In this document: positions 25,492-32,680 of the stretch, one piece after another
Layout of the letters: every line of letters starts with the position of its first letter
How positions within the stretch are numbered: position 1 is the first letter of the stretch
Assembly: GCF_903946935.1 (NCBI RefSeq)
Contig: NZ_CAJAXH010000217.1
Location: forward strand, 1 to 49,139
Reading direction: 5' to 3'
DNA: 49,139 bases
Origin: an uncultured Thiodictyon sp.
Lineage (GTDB): Bacteria; Pseudomonadota; Gammaproteobacteria; Chromatiales; Chromatiaceae
Notes under the pieces: model-generated
Databases searched by the model: none
What the model was told of the DNA's origin: nothing
What the model saw: the letters and a program-made list of their open reading frames with translations, nothing else
Position numbers and translations under genes: made by a program

Positions 25492-27330
25492 CTACTCAGC
25501 CCCGCTCTCGGCCACGCCGTCCGCTCCGGGCTGGGCGGCGCACTCGCGGAAGATCCGCGCGGTGCAGGTGCGGCAAATCTGCGGGTCGAGTCGGGAGACG
25601 ACCGTGGCGATGGCCTCGGTCTTGCCGTTGAACAGATTCGCCCGGCCGATCTCCTCGACATAGCCGCCGCGATTGAGCGGCTCGCACACCGCGGGCTTGA
25701 GCCGGATCAGGTAGAGCCCACCGCCCTCGGCGTTGCGCCGGGTCGCCTCTTGGGCCAGGAACTCGGCCCCGGCCACGTCGATGAAGTTGATGCCGGTGGC
25801 TGAGATGACCAGATGGCGTTGCCCGGGGCGGGTCTCCTCCAGCCGGTGCAGGGTCTCGGCGACATAGTTGACCGCGCCGAAGAAGAGCGACCCGTCGAGC
25901 CGCGCAATCTTGACCTGTGGGCATTCAGGCAGGCTCGGGTCGGTCACAAAGTCGCGCCCCGGGGTGCGTGGGTCCGGCACCCGGCTGATCAGCTTGGGGC
26001 GCGAGGTGCGGTTGAGATACAGCCCCAGCGACAGCAGCACGCCGGCCATGATGGCAAATTCCAACTGGAGGAACAGGGTGCCGAAGAAGGTCACGCCCAG
26101 CACCGCGGTCTCGGAGCGGCTGGTGCGCAGGATGTTGCGTACGGCATGGAAGTCGATCAGGCCCCAGGCAACCAGGAACAGGATCGCCGCCATGGCGGCG
26201 TTGGGCAGATAGGCCGCCAGCGGGGCGACCAGCACCACCACGCCGACCAGCAGCAGGCCGGCCGCCACCGCGGCCAGCGGCGTGCGCGCGCCGGCCTGGA
26301 AGTTGAGCCCGCTGCGGTTGAATGAGCCGGTGGCCACATAGCCGGAGAAGAAGGCACCGCCGATGTTGGACAACCCCTGGCCGATGAACTCCTGGTTACC
26401 GTCGATGTGCTGATGGGCACGAGAGGCCAACGAGCGGGCGATGGAGACCGCCTCGGTGAGTGCAAACAGGGTGACCGCCAGGGCCGCCGGGGCGAGTTGC
26501 CGGATGGTCTCCAGCGAAAAGTCGGGCATGGACAGGGGCGGCAAGCCGGCCGGCAGGGCGCCGACGGTGCGGATGCCGGTCGTCTGCACCCCCAGCACCT
26601 GATTGAGCCCATAGGCGATGAGGCTGCCGCCCACCATGGCCGCGATCATATAGGGGAACTTAGGGAAGAAATAGCGCACCGCCAGTCCCAAAACCAGGGT
26701 CGCCACGGCCACCCCGGTCACAAAGGGATTGACGTGTGAGAGGTTCAAGAGCAAGGTCCCGACGACCTCATGCAGCCCCAGTCCGCGGGCGATGTCCAGC
26801 CCGAAGAAATTCTTGACCTGGTTGCCGGCGATCAGGAAGGCCGCCCCGGCGGTGAAGCCGACCACCACCGAGTGTGAAATGAAGTTGACCAGGGTTCCCA
26901 GCCGCGCGAGCCCCATGGCCAGCTCCAGGATACCGACCATGAAGGTCAGGGTCAGTGCCAGTCGCACATAGTCGGCGCTGCCGGGTTCGGCGAAGACGCT
27001 GAGGGTGGAGAACACGACGATGGACGCCGCTGTCGTCGGGCCGGAGACCAGGTGCCAGGACGAGCCCCACAGGGCGGCGATGACCGCCGGGACCATGCCC
27101 GCATAGAGCCCGTATTCAGGCGGCATCCCGGCGATGGTCGCGAAGGCCACACCCTGCGGCAGGACCACCACCGCGCCGGTCAGACCCGCCATCAGGTCGA
27201 GGCGCAGATTCTGCGGCGTGACCCGCCGCCACCAACGCAGAAAGGGGAACAGCATCAACAGCCAGGGTGGCAGGCCTGGGCCCTTGGGGTGATGGGCGGG
27301 GAGGGCGGCCGGGGCCGGGCGGGAAGACAT
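25492..27330 (-). CDS. SulP family anion transporter with STAS domain
   Basis: An inner-membrane anion permease (sulfate or bicarbonate class) of 612 residues. The SulP signature is seen at LRLDLMAGLTGAVVVLPQGV with IAGMPPEYGLYAGMVPA, followed by about 12 membrane segments. The conserved central part GNQEFIGQGLSNIGGAFFSG and GSFNRSGLNFQAGARTPL is intact. A cytoplasmic STAS domain covers roughly residues 475-565 (IARLDGSLFFGAVNYVAETL, HLVISATGINFIDVAGAEFL). The last 30 residues carry a CRTCTARIFREC cluster, an uncommon addition that could bind metal or respond to redox state. The ATG at 27330 is the first good start. Confidence 0.93.
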   Translation of the reverse strand: MSSRPAPAALPAHHPKGPGLPPWLLMLFPFLRWWRRVTPQNLRLDLMAGLTGAVVVLPQGVAFATIAGMPPEYGLYAGMVPAVIAALWGSSWHLVSGPTTAASIVVFSTLSVFAEPGSADYVRLALTLTFMVGILELAMGLARLGTLVNFISHSVVVGFTAGAAFLIAGNQVKNFFGLDIARGLGLHEVVGTLLLNLSHVNPFVTGVAVATLVLGLAVRYFFPKFPYMIAAMVGGSLIAYGLNQVLGVQTTGIRTVGALPAGLPPLSMPDFSLETIRQLAPAALAVTLFALTEAVSIARSLASRAHQHIDGNQEFIGQGLSNIGGAFFSGYVATGSFNRSGLNFQAGARTPLAAVAAGLLLVGVVVLVAPLAAYLPNAAMAAILFLVAWGLIDFHAVRNILRTSRSETAVLGVTFFGTLFLQLEFAIMAGVLLSLGLYLNRTSRPKLISRVPDPRTPGRDFVTDPSLPECPQVKIARLDGSLFFGAVNYVAETLHRLEETRPGQRHLVISATGINFIDVAGAEFLAQEATRRNAEGGGLYLIRLKPAVCEPLNRGGYVEEIGRANLFNGKTEAIATVVSRLDPQICRTCTARIFRECAAQPGADGVAESGAE

Positions 27331-27391
27331 CGCTGATACCTCTTGGCGGGTCTGACCCCGCTGGCGCGGGGCGGGTCGAGCTGTTAAAGAG

Positions 27392-27411
27392 ACGCCCTGA
27401 CGTCAGGGCGT
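27392..27411. promoter_or_regulatory. 20-bp perfect palindrome in a divergent promoter region
   Basis: ACGCCCTGAC and GTCAGGGCGT meet without spacer, 62 bp upstream of the sulP-type start and 53 bp upstream of the small winged-helix-like gene. Position and symmetry fit an operator for a dimeric regulator; a cruciform is also possible. The regulator is unknown. Confidence 0.5.
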
Positions 27412-27464
27412 GGCGTTCGTGACACAATCGCAATGCACTGTCGCAGGCAAACCGGAGCCGACCG

Positions 27465-27695
27465 ATGTCCATCGCCGTCCTTGACCCCCAGGAGATCGAC
27501 TGTCTCAAGACGTTGTCCGCGCGGGGCACCGATCGCCAGGACCCGTGCCCCCGGGCGGTCATGCGGCGGCTTTTGGAGCGGCGGCTGATCGAGTCGGCCC
27601 CCGGCACCTGGCTGCCGGTGCCGATCACCGGGCACGGGTATCGCCTGACGGCGGTGGGCCAGGCCGCCCTCGCCGCCTCTTTAAGCAAATGCTAA
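27465..27695 (+). CDS. Small winged-helix-like protein
   Basis: The product is 76 residues. The start ATG at 27465 has GGAG about 7 nt upstream. The sequence has the order expected of a minimal winged helix: DPQEIDCLKTLSARG, then PRAVMRRLLERRLIES as a helix pair, a strand-loop GTWLPVPITGHGYRLT, and TAVGQAALAAS. This resembles small DNA-binding or adaptor domains, but no family is recognised. It is divergent from the SulP gene, with a perfect palindrome between them, so it may act on that region. Confidence 0.65.
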   Translation: MSIAVLDPQEIDCLKTLSARGTDRQDPCPRAVMRRLLERRLIESAPGTWLPVPITGHGYRLTAVGQAALAASLSKC

Positions 27696-27792
27696 TATAT
27701 TTCATCGCCCGATTCCATCCCCGGGCGCCATCTTTTCTGCCGCGTCCTGTGCGATCATAAAGCCCCCTACAAACTGCGGAGACCCTCGACCC

Positions 27793-28341
27793 ATGAGCGA
27801 AAACCCATCTTTGAAGCGTTACAACCTGTTGGCGCAGCTCTTCCACTGGACGGTGGTGGTGCTGATGATCGGCCTGTTTGTCACCGATACCCTGCGTGAA
27901 GGGGCGCCGAAGGACACGCCCGAGCGCCTGGCGTTCCTCAATCTGCACATGTCGTTCGGTATCCTGCTGTTCGTAGTGGTGATTGGGCGCATCCTCTGGG
28001 CGCGCATCAGCGACCAGCCGGCGCCCGTCCCCGGTGCCCGCTGGACCCAGGTCAGCGCCAAGCTGACCCATCTGTTGCTCAATATCGCCACCCTCGTGGT
28101 GCCCGTGTTCGGCTATCTGCGCGCCGCCGCCAAGCCGCGTCCAATCGAGTTCTTCGGGACACAGGTCCCTAACTTCATCGGTGAATCTCCTGAGATCGCT
28201 CATTATATGCATAATTTTTTTCACGGTGAGCCCATGGCCATGTTCTTCTATGTGGTGATCGGCCTGCATGTGGTCGCCGCGCTCTGGCACCAATGGTACA
28301 AGCGCGACGGCGCACTCTCACGGATGCTGCCTTGGGGTTGA
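27793..28341 (+). CDS. Cytochrome b561 family membrane protein
   Basis: The product is 182 residues with four membrane helices and the heme-binding histidines of the b561/Ni-Fe hydrogenase b-type group: LFHWTVVVLMIGLFV in helix 1, LNLHMSFGILLFVVVIG in helix 2, THLLLNIATLVVPVFGYL in helix 3 and FFYVVIGLHVVAALWHQWY in helix 4. These proteins move electrons between quinone and periplasmic partners. No signal peptide is needed. It is likely monocistronic, and hairpins follow the stop codon. Confidence 0.9.
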   Translation: MSENPSLKRYNLLAQLFHWTVVVLMIGLFVTDTLREGAPKDTPERLAFLNLHMSFGILLFVVVIGRILWARISDQPAPVPGARWTQVSAKLTHLLLNIATLVVPVFGYLRAAAKPRPIEFFGTQVPNFIGESPEIAHYMHNFFHGEPMAMFFYVVIGLHVVAALWHQWYKRDGALSRMLPWG

Positions 28342-28386
28342 GACGCTAAAGGCATCGGGGCTTGCGGTAACCCGTCGCGGCCTGGG

Positions 28387-28445
28387 GGCCGGCTAACGAT
28401 CCGGCCACGCCCCCCTTCTCGTGCCACTGCTCAAGCGGTGGCACG
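28387..28445 (+). terminator. Two hairpins after the cytochrome b561 gene
   Basis: GGCCGG at 28387-28392 pairs with CCGGCC at 28401-28406. CGTGCCAC at 28420-28427 pairs with GTGGCACG at 28438-28445. They lie between cytochrome b561 and the next gene and could end the upstream transcript. No clear U-tract. Confidence 0.35.
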
Positions 28446-28497
28446 CATGTGTCGGATAATAGCGACCAGACCCTGAGAATAGGTTATCGATCCCCTT

Positions 28498-29220
28498 ATG
28501 AATATGAAAGAGAGCCATGGTCATGCCACTGCTATCATCTTGCTGATCGGTGCCTCGCTCTTTCCGCAAAGCCTATCTGCTGACGAGAGCGCAGGTAAGG
28601 GGTTGACCTGGGTGAAGCATCGGCATTCGCAAGAGCTGCGGATCGACTATGTGGGGTGTGGCGGCTGTAATGCTTACCAGGGCGACACGAGTTGCCGGGA
28701 GGCGCGCCCCATCCTTTGCCTGAAGGTCGACCATTCGCCGAGGCCGCCTTACGAGATTACCGGCGAAGATCATGCGATGCCGAAGGAGTATTATCAAGGT
28801 TGGGCGGCTGGGACCATCGCCTTAACCGCATCAGTCATTGGAATGACATTGGAAAGCCGAGGTTATGCCGATGCAATCTGCCGCGAACAACTGGGGGACG
28901 GTTATCGGATGGCGGAGTTCCACGATGGCAACGGCGGTTGGAATTTTTGGGCTTTCGGAAATGTGCCAAGCGATTCTCGGTTCTGGGTTGCGATCGACGA
29001 TCAGCCCGCCAACTGTTGGGACTATTATAAGAAACCGCTTAAGGCGCCGGATTACGTTAAGCCACTGGACAAGATGACGGCGCCTGACCACGCTAAGGCA
29101 TCGGCACCCATTTTCAAATGCCGCGACGTCGATGGGTCTATTATCTTTTCTGACAAACCCTGCATTGATGGAGCGCGCGACGGTGATGGTAAGTGGAATG
29201 GCGTAGACGATGATCGTTAG
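28498..29220 (+). CDS. Exported Cys-rich protein with DUF4124-like C-terminus
   Basis: The product is 240 residues. The N-terminus MNMKESHGHATAIILLIGAS has a hydrophobic core ending LFPQSLSADES, a likely signal peptide. The mature part has several Cys (VGCGGCNAYQGDTSCREARP, then LCLKVDHSP) that may form disulfides. The end, IFKCRDVDGSIIFSDKPCID, matches the short DUF4124 pattern, a small periplasmic disulfide motif common in gammaproteobacteria. Base composition is lower in GC than nearby housekeeping genes, suggesting acquisition. No function is known, and no gene is closely linked. Confidence 0.65.
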   Translation: MNMKESHGHATAIILLIGASLFPQSLSADESAGKGLTWVKHRHSQELRIDYVGCGGCNAYQGDTSCREARPILCLKVDHSPRPPYEITGEDHAMPKEYYQGWAAGTIALTASVIGMTLESRGYADAICREQLGDGYRMAEFHDGNGGWNFWAFGNVPSDSRFWVAIDDQPANCWDYYKKPLKAPDYVKPLDKMTAPDHAKASAPIFKCRDVDGSIIFSDKPCIDGARDGDGKWNGVDDDR

Positions 29221-29338
29221 TCAAGAGTCCATTAGGGACAGACCACGATCTTCTGTTTAAGCGACTTACCGTTTGCTAAGAAAGCGCCTGTCGGGAAAAT
29301 GCGGAGTAAAGTCGTTCCGGCCACACGATGTCGAGGCT

Positions 29339-29683
29339 TTAGCCGGTCGGGAGATTTACACAACGGAGGTATCGGCAAATCTCTGCATGGATGCGCTCGA
29401 ATGCAGCTTGCCGGAGTCGCCCGACCCGACGGACAATCAGGGATTGATTGAGGGTAAAGACCTTATCCGGCCGGACGATGCTGGCCTTCGGCAAGCGGCC
29501 AAGCTCGAAGTCGCTGTCGCTCAACGCCATCTGAACCGGATGATTCATCTGGGATGTCACTTGGGCGGCAATGAAATCGCCGTGGGCAGTCGGCTGCGTC
29601 AGGACCAGCACCGGTCGCTGCTTGGTGGCCGAGAGGTCGGTGAAAGGGAAATGCAGGACAACGATGTCACACGGCTGGGGCAT
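29339..29683 (-). CDS. PemK/MazF-type toxin
   Basis: The product is 114 residues from the ATG at 29683 (MPQPCDIVVLHFPFTDLSAT). Residues QRPVLVLTQPT and VTSQMNHP match the PemK/MazF barrel, which usually cleaves RNA at short motifs and is neutralised by its partner. The end, QSLIVRRVGRLRQAAFERI, fits the last helix. The start is chosen because it overlaps the antitoxin stop by 17 nt, a normal arrangement; the longer frame upstream is antitoxin-coding. Confidence 0.85.
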   Translation of the reverse strand: MPQPCDIVVLHFPFTDLSATKQRPVLVLTQPTAHGDFIAAQVTSQMNHPVQMALSDSDFELGRLPKASIVRPDKVFTLNQSLIVRRVGRLRQAAFERIHAEICRYLRCVNLPTG

Positions 29684-29870
29684 GGTTCCAGGCATCGTCT
29701 TCCTCATTGTCCCAATCGCCCAAGCTACTCTGTTGGCCGAGCATGAGTGCCCGATCCTCCCGCTTGGCCTCACGTTCAGCCAAAAAATTGGCGAAATCAA
29801 GAACTTCCTGCGCGGCGGGTGCGGGCAGTCCTTTGACCGACTCGTAAACTCGCTCGGCGATGGCCATCAC
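29667..29870 (-). CDS. Antitoxin (DUF2281-like)
   Basis: The product is 67 residues starting MMAIAERVYESVKGLPAPAA, then QEVLDFANFLAEREAKRED. This AERVYE..LP..AQEVLDF pattern is the DUF2281 antitoxin class often paired with MazF or VapC toxins. The C-terminus is acidic (DWDNEEDDAWNH), presumably the part that binds the toxin. It precedes the toxin with a 17-nt overlap, so the two are translated together. It probably binds its own promoter, which was not located. Confidence 0.8.
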   Translation of the reverse strand: MMAIAERVYESVKGLPAPAAQEVLDFANFLAEREAKREDRALMLGQQSSLGDWDNEEDDAWNHAPAV

Positions 29871-29883
29871 GGATATCCTCGAT

Positions 29884-30618
29884 CGACCCGCGCGGACTGC
29901 GCGGCCTCCGCTACGAGGTTAGCATCTCCCGGCCCGTAAACAAGAGCTGGCTTTCCAGCGCGGTGTCACGCCTGGGTTGGTCTGCACTCCGAGGCCCGCG
30001 GTCTGCGGCTGGAGTGACGATCAAGGCCAGTTTTCCGCTTGGGGCATGATTTCATATCTGGCGGTTGCACGGGCAGAAACCTTGATCGGCAGGCGGGCGA
30101 TTCCAGCAGCGAGCGAAGGCCTTAAGCGTCGCTCCGGCCAGTCCGCTCTATTCTGAGAGTCCGCGGCGGCCGAGGAGTTGCCGTCACTGGCCTGGATTCC
30201 GGCATCCCGGCCGGAATGACGATGAAGCTCGATGTCCTCGGCGAACAGGCAGAACAGGACGCGGATACCGCTCTTCCACAATCGCTGTGGTCGTCTCTGT
30301 GGATAATCTGTGCCGAAGCTGTGGCGGTGCCTTAACGGACAGTGGCTTGGCCCGGGTGGTCACGCAGTGTTCGCCACCCTTGGGCGGGGCTCATTATAGA
30401 GTCTTCTCGGTTGGGCACTTCTCCACATGCGCTGTGACCGCTTCGGTGGATAACCTGTGTCGAAGCTGTCAGGGCACTTTCCAAACAGTGGTTTGGCAGG
30501 TGCGGTCAGAAAATGATCGGACACGCGTTGCCGCCCGGCAGTCGGCACCTAGGCCAAACAAACGTTTGAAAGATTCAGTCAAAGGGGTAGACTGCCGGGC
30601 TACTTCCGGACCCACCGC
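29884..30618. other. Gene-free region with repeats and DnaA-box-like sites
   Basis: About 735 bp without a supported gene. Around 30185-30225 lies a common palindromic extragenic sequence (GGATTCCGGCATCCCGGCC). 30298-30322 and 30445-30469 form a direct repeat of 25 bp with three differences; each contains a DnaA-box-like sequence, the first being a perfect TGTGGATAA (30298-30306). TTCTCCACA at about 30419 is a one-mismatch box in the other orientation. Open frames crossing this region have no coding character. Confidence 0.6.
30559..30568. promoter_or_regulatory. Candidate TetR operator
   Basis: The palindrome CAAACGTTTG, about 60 bp before the TetR-family start, is symmetric and AT-richer than its surroundings. 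It fits autoregulation of the TetR gene and its efflux operon. This is inferred from position and symmetry only. Confidence 0.4.
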
Positions 30619-30630
30619 TTGCGCGTGTCT

Positions 30631-31362
30631 ATGCCCCCTCTCGATCAAGCCCTGTCCAGCCGCCTAACTGAGCCGCGCCCCTGCGAAACGCGCCAGCGCA
30701 TCATTGAGACCGCGCTGCGGCTCTTCGCGGAGAATGGCTTCCGCGGCGTCTCGGTGCGCGATCTGAGCGCCGAGGCCCAGGTGAATGTGGCCGCAGTCAA
30801 TTACCACTTCGGCAGTAAGCAGGGGCTCTATCACACCATCTTCGAAACCGTGCTGGACGAGGACGAGGCGCGCTTCGCGGCGCAAATCGATCAAGTCGCG
30901 ACCCTGCTCGGGCGCGCCGGGTCCGATCCGCTCCTGCTGACGACGGCGGTCGAGTCCCTGGCCCGCGGCCTGGTGGGGCGCCTGTCGACCTTTGAACATC
31001 TGCGTTGGTTCAGCGTGCTCGTGGCCCGGGAACTGGCCTTTCCGGGCGACCTGTTCGACCTGATCTATCGCCGTCGTGCCGAGCCGGTGCTGCGGCTTCT
31101 GGCGCGCCTGGTGGGCGCCGCCTGGGGCCTGCCGCCCACGTCCGAGGCCGTCCGCCTCACCGCCAATGTGTTGCACGGCAATCTGGCCAGCCTGGTGTTT
31201 TCGCGCCCCATCCTCGGGCGCCAGTTGGGCTGGGACCATTACACCCCCGAGCGCCTGGACCAGCTTACCCGCACCATCACCGACCTCATCTGCCGCGCCG
31301 TCGGACTGCCTGACCTCAAGGCGCTGCCGGGTCCGCGCGCCGCTACTGGAGAATCCGTATGA
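30631..31362 (+). CDS. TetR family regulator of the RND operon
   Basis: The product is about 243 residues. The N-terminal helix-turn-helix reads RIIETALRLFAENGFRGVSV and then VNVAAVNYHFGSKQGLYHTI, the TetR core. The C-terminal part (LVGRLSTFEHLRWFSVLVAR, then HGNLASLVF) resembles the ligand-binding domain of the CerR-type group (DUF1956). The ATG at 30631 is preferred, with a TTG at 30619 and a GTG at 30625 possible; no strong ribosome site. Its stop overlaps the following adaptor start (ATGA), so regulator and pump form one operon. It probably represses until a substrate binds. Confidence 0.9.
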   Translation: MPPLDQALSSRLTEPRPCETRQRIIETALRLFAENGFRGVSVRDLSAEAQVNVAAVNYHFGSKQGLYHTIFETVLDEDEARFAAQIDQVATLLGRAGSDPLLLTTAVESLARGLVGRLSTFEHLRWFSVLVARELAFPGDLFDLIYRRRAEPVLRLLARLVGAAWGLPPTSEAVRLTANVLHGNLASLVFSRPILGRQLGWDHYTPERLDQLTRTITDLICRAVGLPDLKALPGPRAATGESV

Positions 31363-32483
31363 AGGCGAAGACCGGTTTGACCCTGTTCGTGGTGGCCGCG
31401 TCCGGCCTACTGGCCGCCTTGGTGTCCTATGGCAAGGTCGGGGCCGACAGCGCCTCGGCCAAGGCCGCGCCCAAACCGCCGCCCCATCCTGCCCTAGCCG
31501 TCACCCTGGTGGCGCCGCGGGCGACTGACTGGCCGCGGGTGATTGAGGCCAGCGGCGGGCTGTTCGCCTGGCAGGAGGGGGTGATCGCGGCCGAGACCGG
31601 TGGCCTGCGGGTGGTGGAGGTGACGGTGGATGTGGGCGATCAGGTCAAGCGCGGTCAGGTCCTGGCGCGTCTGGACCAGGATACGGTGAAGGCGGACGTG
31701 GCCCAGCAGGAGGCGCGGGTGGCCCAGGTGCGCGCGGCCCTGGCCGAGGCGCGGGCCAACGGCGACCGGGCGCGCAACGTCAAGGACAAGGGGGCGATGT
31801 CCGAGCAGCAGGTCACCCAATACCTGATCGCGGAGGAGGGTGCCAAGGCCAATCTGGCGGCGGCGGAGGCGGCCATGGACATGCAGCGCATCCGGCTGGC
31901 TGAGACCCGTGTACTGGCGGTCGACGACGGGGTGATCGCGGCCCGTGCCGCGACCCTGGGAACCGTGGTGCAGCCGGGGACCGAACTCTTCCGCATCGTG
32001 CGTCAGGGGCGGGTGGAGTGGCGCGCCGAGGTGACCGCCGAGCAGCTCGCCCAAGTCCGCCCCGGCCAGGAGGCGGAGATCCGGTTGCCGGGCGGGACGT
32101 TGGTAACCGGCAAGGTGCGCATCCCATCCCCGACCCTGGATGCCACCACCCGCTATGGTCTGGTGTATGTGGAATTACCGACCGACAGTCCGGCGCGACC
32201 CGGGATGTTTGCCCAGGGCACGATCCGGTTGGGGGCGAGCCCGGCCTTGACCCTGCCCGAGTCCGCGGTGGTCCTGCGCGATGGATCGAGCTTTGTGTTC
32301 GAGGTCCTGGCCGATGAGCGGGTCGCCCAACGCAAGGTCGAGACCGGTCGCCGCACGGCTGGCCAGGTCGAGATCCTGTCCGGTCTGGACGCTGCCGCGC
32401 GGGTCGTGGAGAGCGGCGGGGCCTTCCTCACCGATGGCGATCTGGTGCGGGTTGAGTCATCTTCGGCGTTGTCCGGCGCTTAA
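31359..32483 (+). CDS. RND efflux periplasmic adaptor subunit
   Basis: A 374-residue membrane-fusion protein starting inside the TetR stop codon (ATGA overlap). The N-terminus is a hydrophobic anchor (LTLFVVAASGLLAALVSYG). The lipoyl half-motif VVEVTVDVGDQVKRGQVLAR is followed by a helical hairpin (AALAEARANGDRARNVKDKG) and the second half AVDDGVIAARAATLGTVVQPG. A beta-barrel (VEWRAEVTAEQLAQVRPGQ) and a membrane-proximal domain ending in GGAFLTDGDLVRVE follow. It serves the pump encoded from 32681, separated by an inverted-repeat element. Confidence 0.92.
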   Translation: MKAKTGLTLFVVAASGLLAALVSYGKVGADSASAKAAPKPPPHPALAVTLVAPRATDWPRVIEASGGLFAWQEGVIAAETGGLRVVEVTVDVGDQVKRGQVLARLDQDTVKADVAQQEARVAQVRAALAEARANGDRARNVKDKGAMSEQQVTQYLIAEEGAKANLAAAEAAMDMQRIRLAETRVLAVDDGVIAARAATLGTVVQPGTELFRIVRQGRVEWRAEVTAEQLAQVRPGQEAEIRLPGGTLVTGKVRIPSPTLDATTRYGLVYVELPTDSPARPGMFAQGTIRLGASPALTLPESAVVLRDGSSFVFEVLADERVAQRKVETGRRTAGQVEILSGLDAAARVVESGGAFLTDGDLVRVESSSALSGA

Positions 32484-32492
32484 GACCCGAAG

Positions 32493-32674
32493 ATTAGCCG
32501 CAAATGAACGCAAATAGACGCAAATGAAGATGACTGAGACAGGCAGCGACGGATAGCTGTTTTCTCGACGGTATTCTCATCAATCCGATATGCCACAAAG
32601 TCTCTTTGTTGATTTGCGTTCCTTTGCGTTTATTTGCGGCTAATTGTCTTTTTCAGTCTCTTTGTGGCGTATAG
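32493..32674. repeat. Large inverted-repeat element between adaptor and pump
   Basis: The left arm starting at 32493 (GATTAGCCGCAAATGAACGC and on) is imperfectly complementary to the right arm at 32611-32645 (ending TTTGCGGCTAATT). Within and beyond is a second short inverted pair (about 32589-32600 and 32661-32674, around GCCACAAAG / CTTTGTGGC). It encodes nothing and fills almost the whole gap between two genes of one operon. Confidence 0.75.
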
Positions 32675-32680
32675 ATCTCT

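Noticed and set aside
30021-30281. 86-residue frame on the minus strand
   Set aside because: Contains translated palindromic extragenic repeat (HRHSGRDAGIQAS pattern) and no start signal.
30287-30667. 126-residue frame with repeated SVDNLCRSC
   Set aside because: The peptide repeat is only the translation of the DnaA-box-like direct repeat; no ribosome site.
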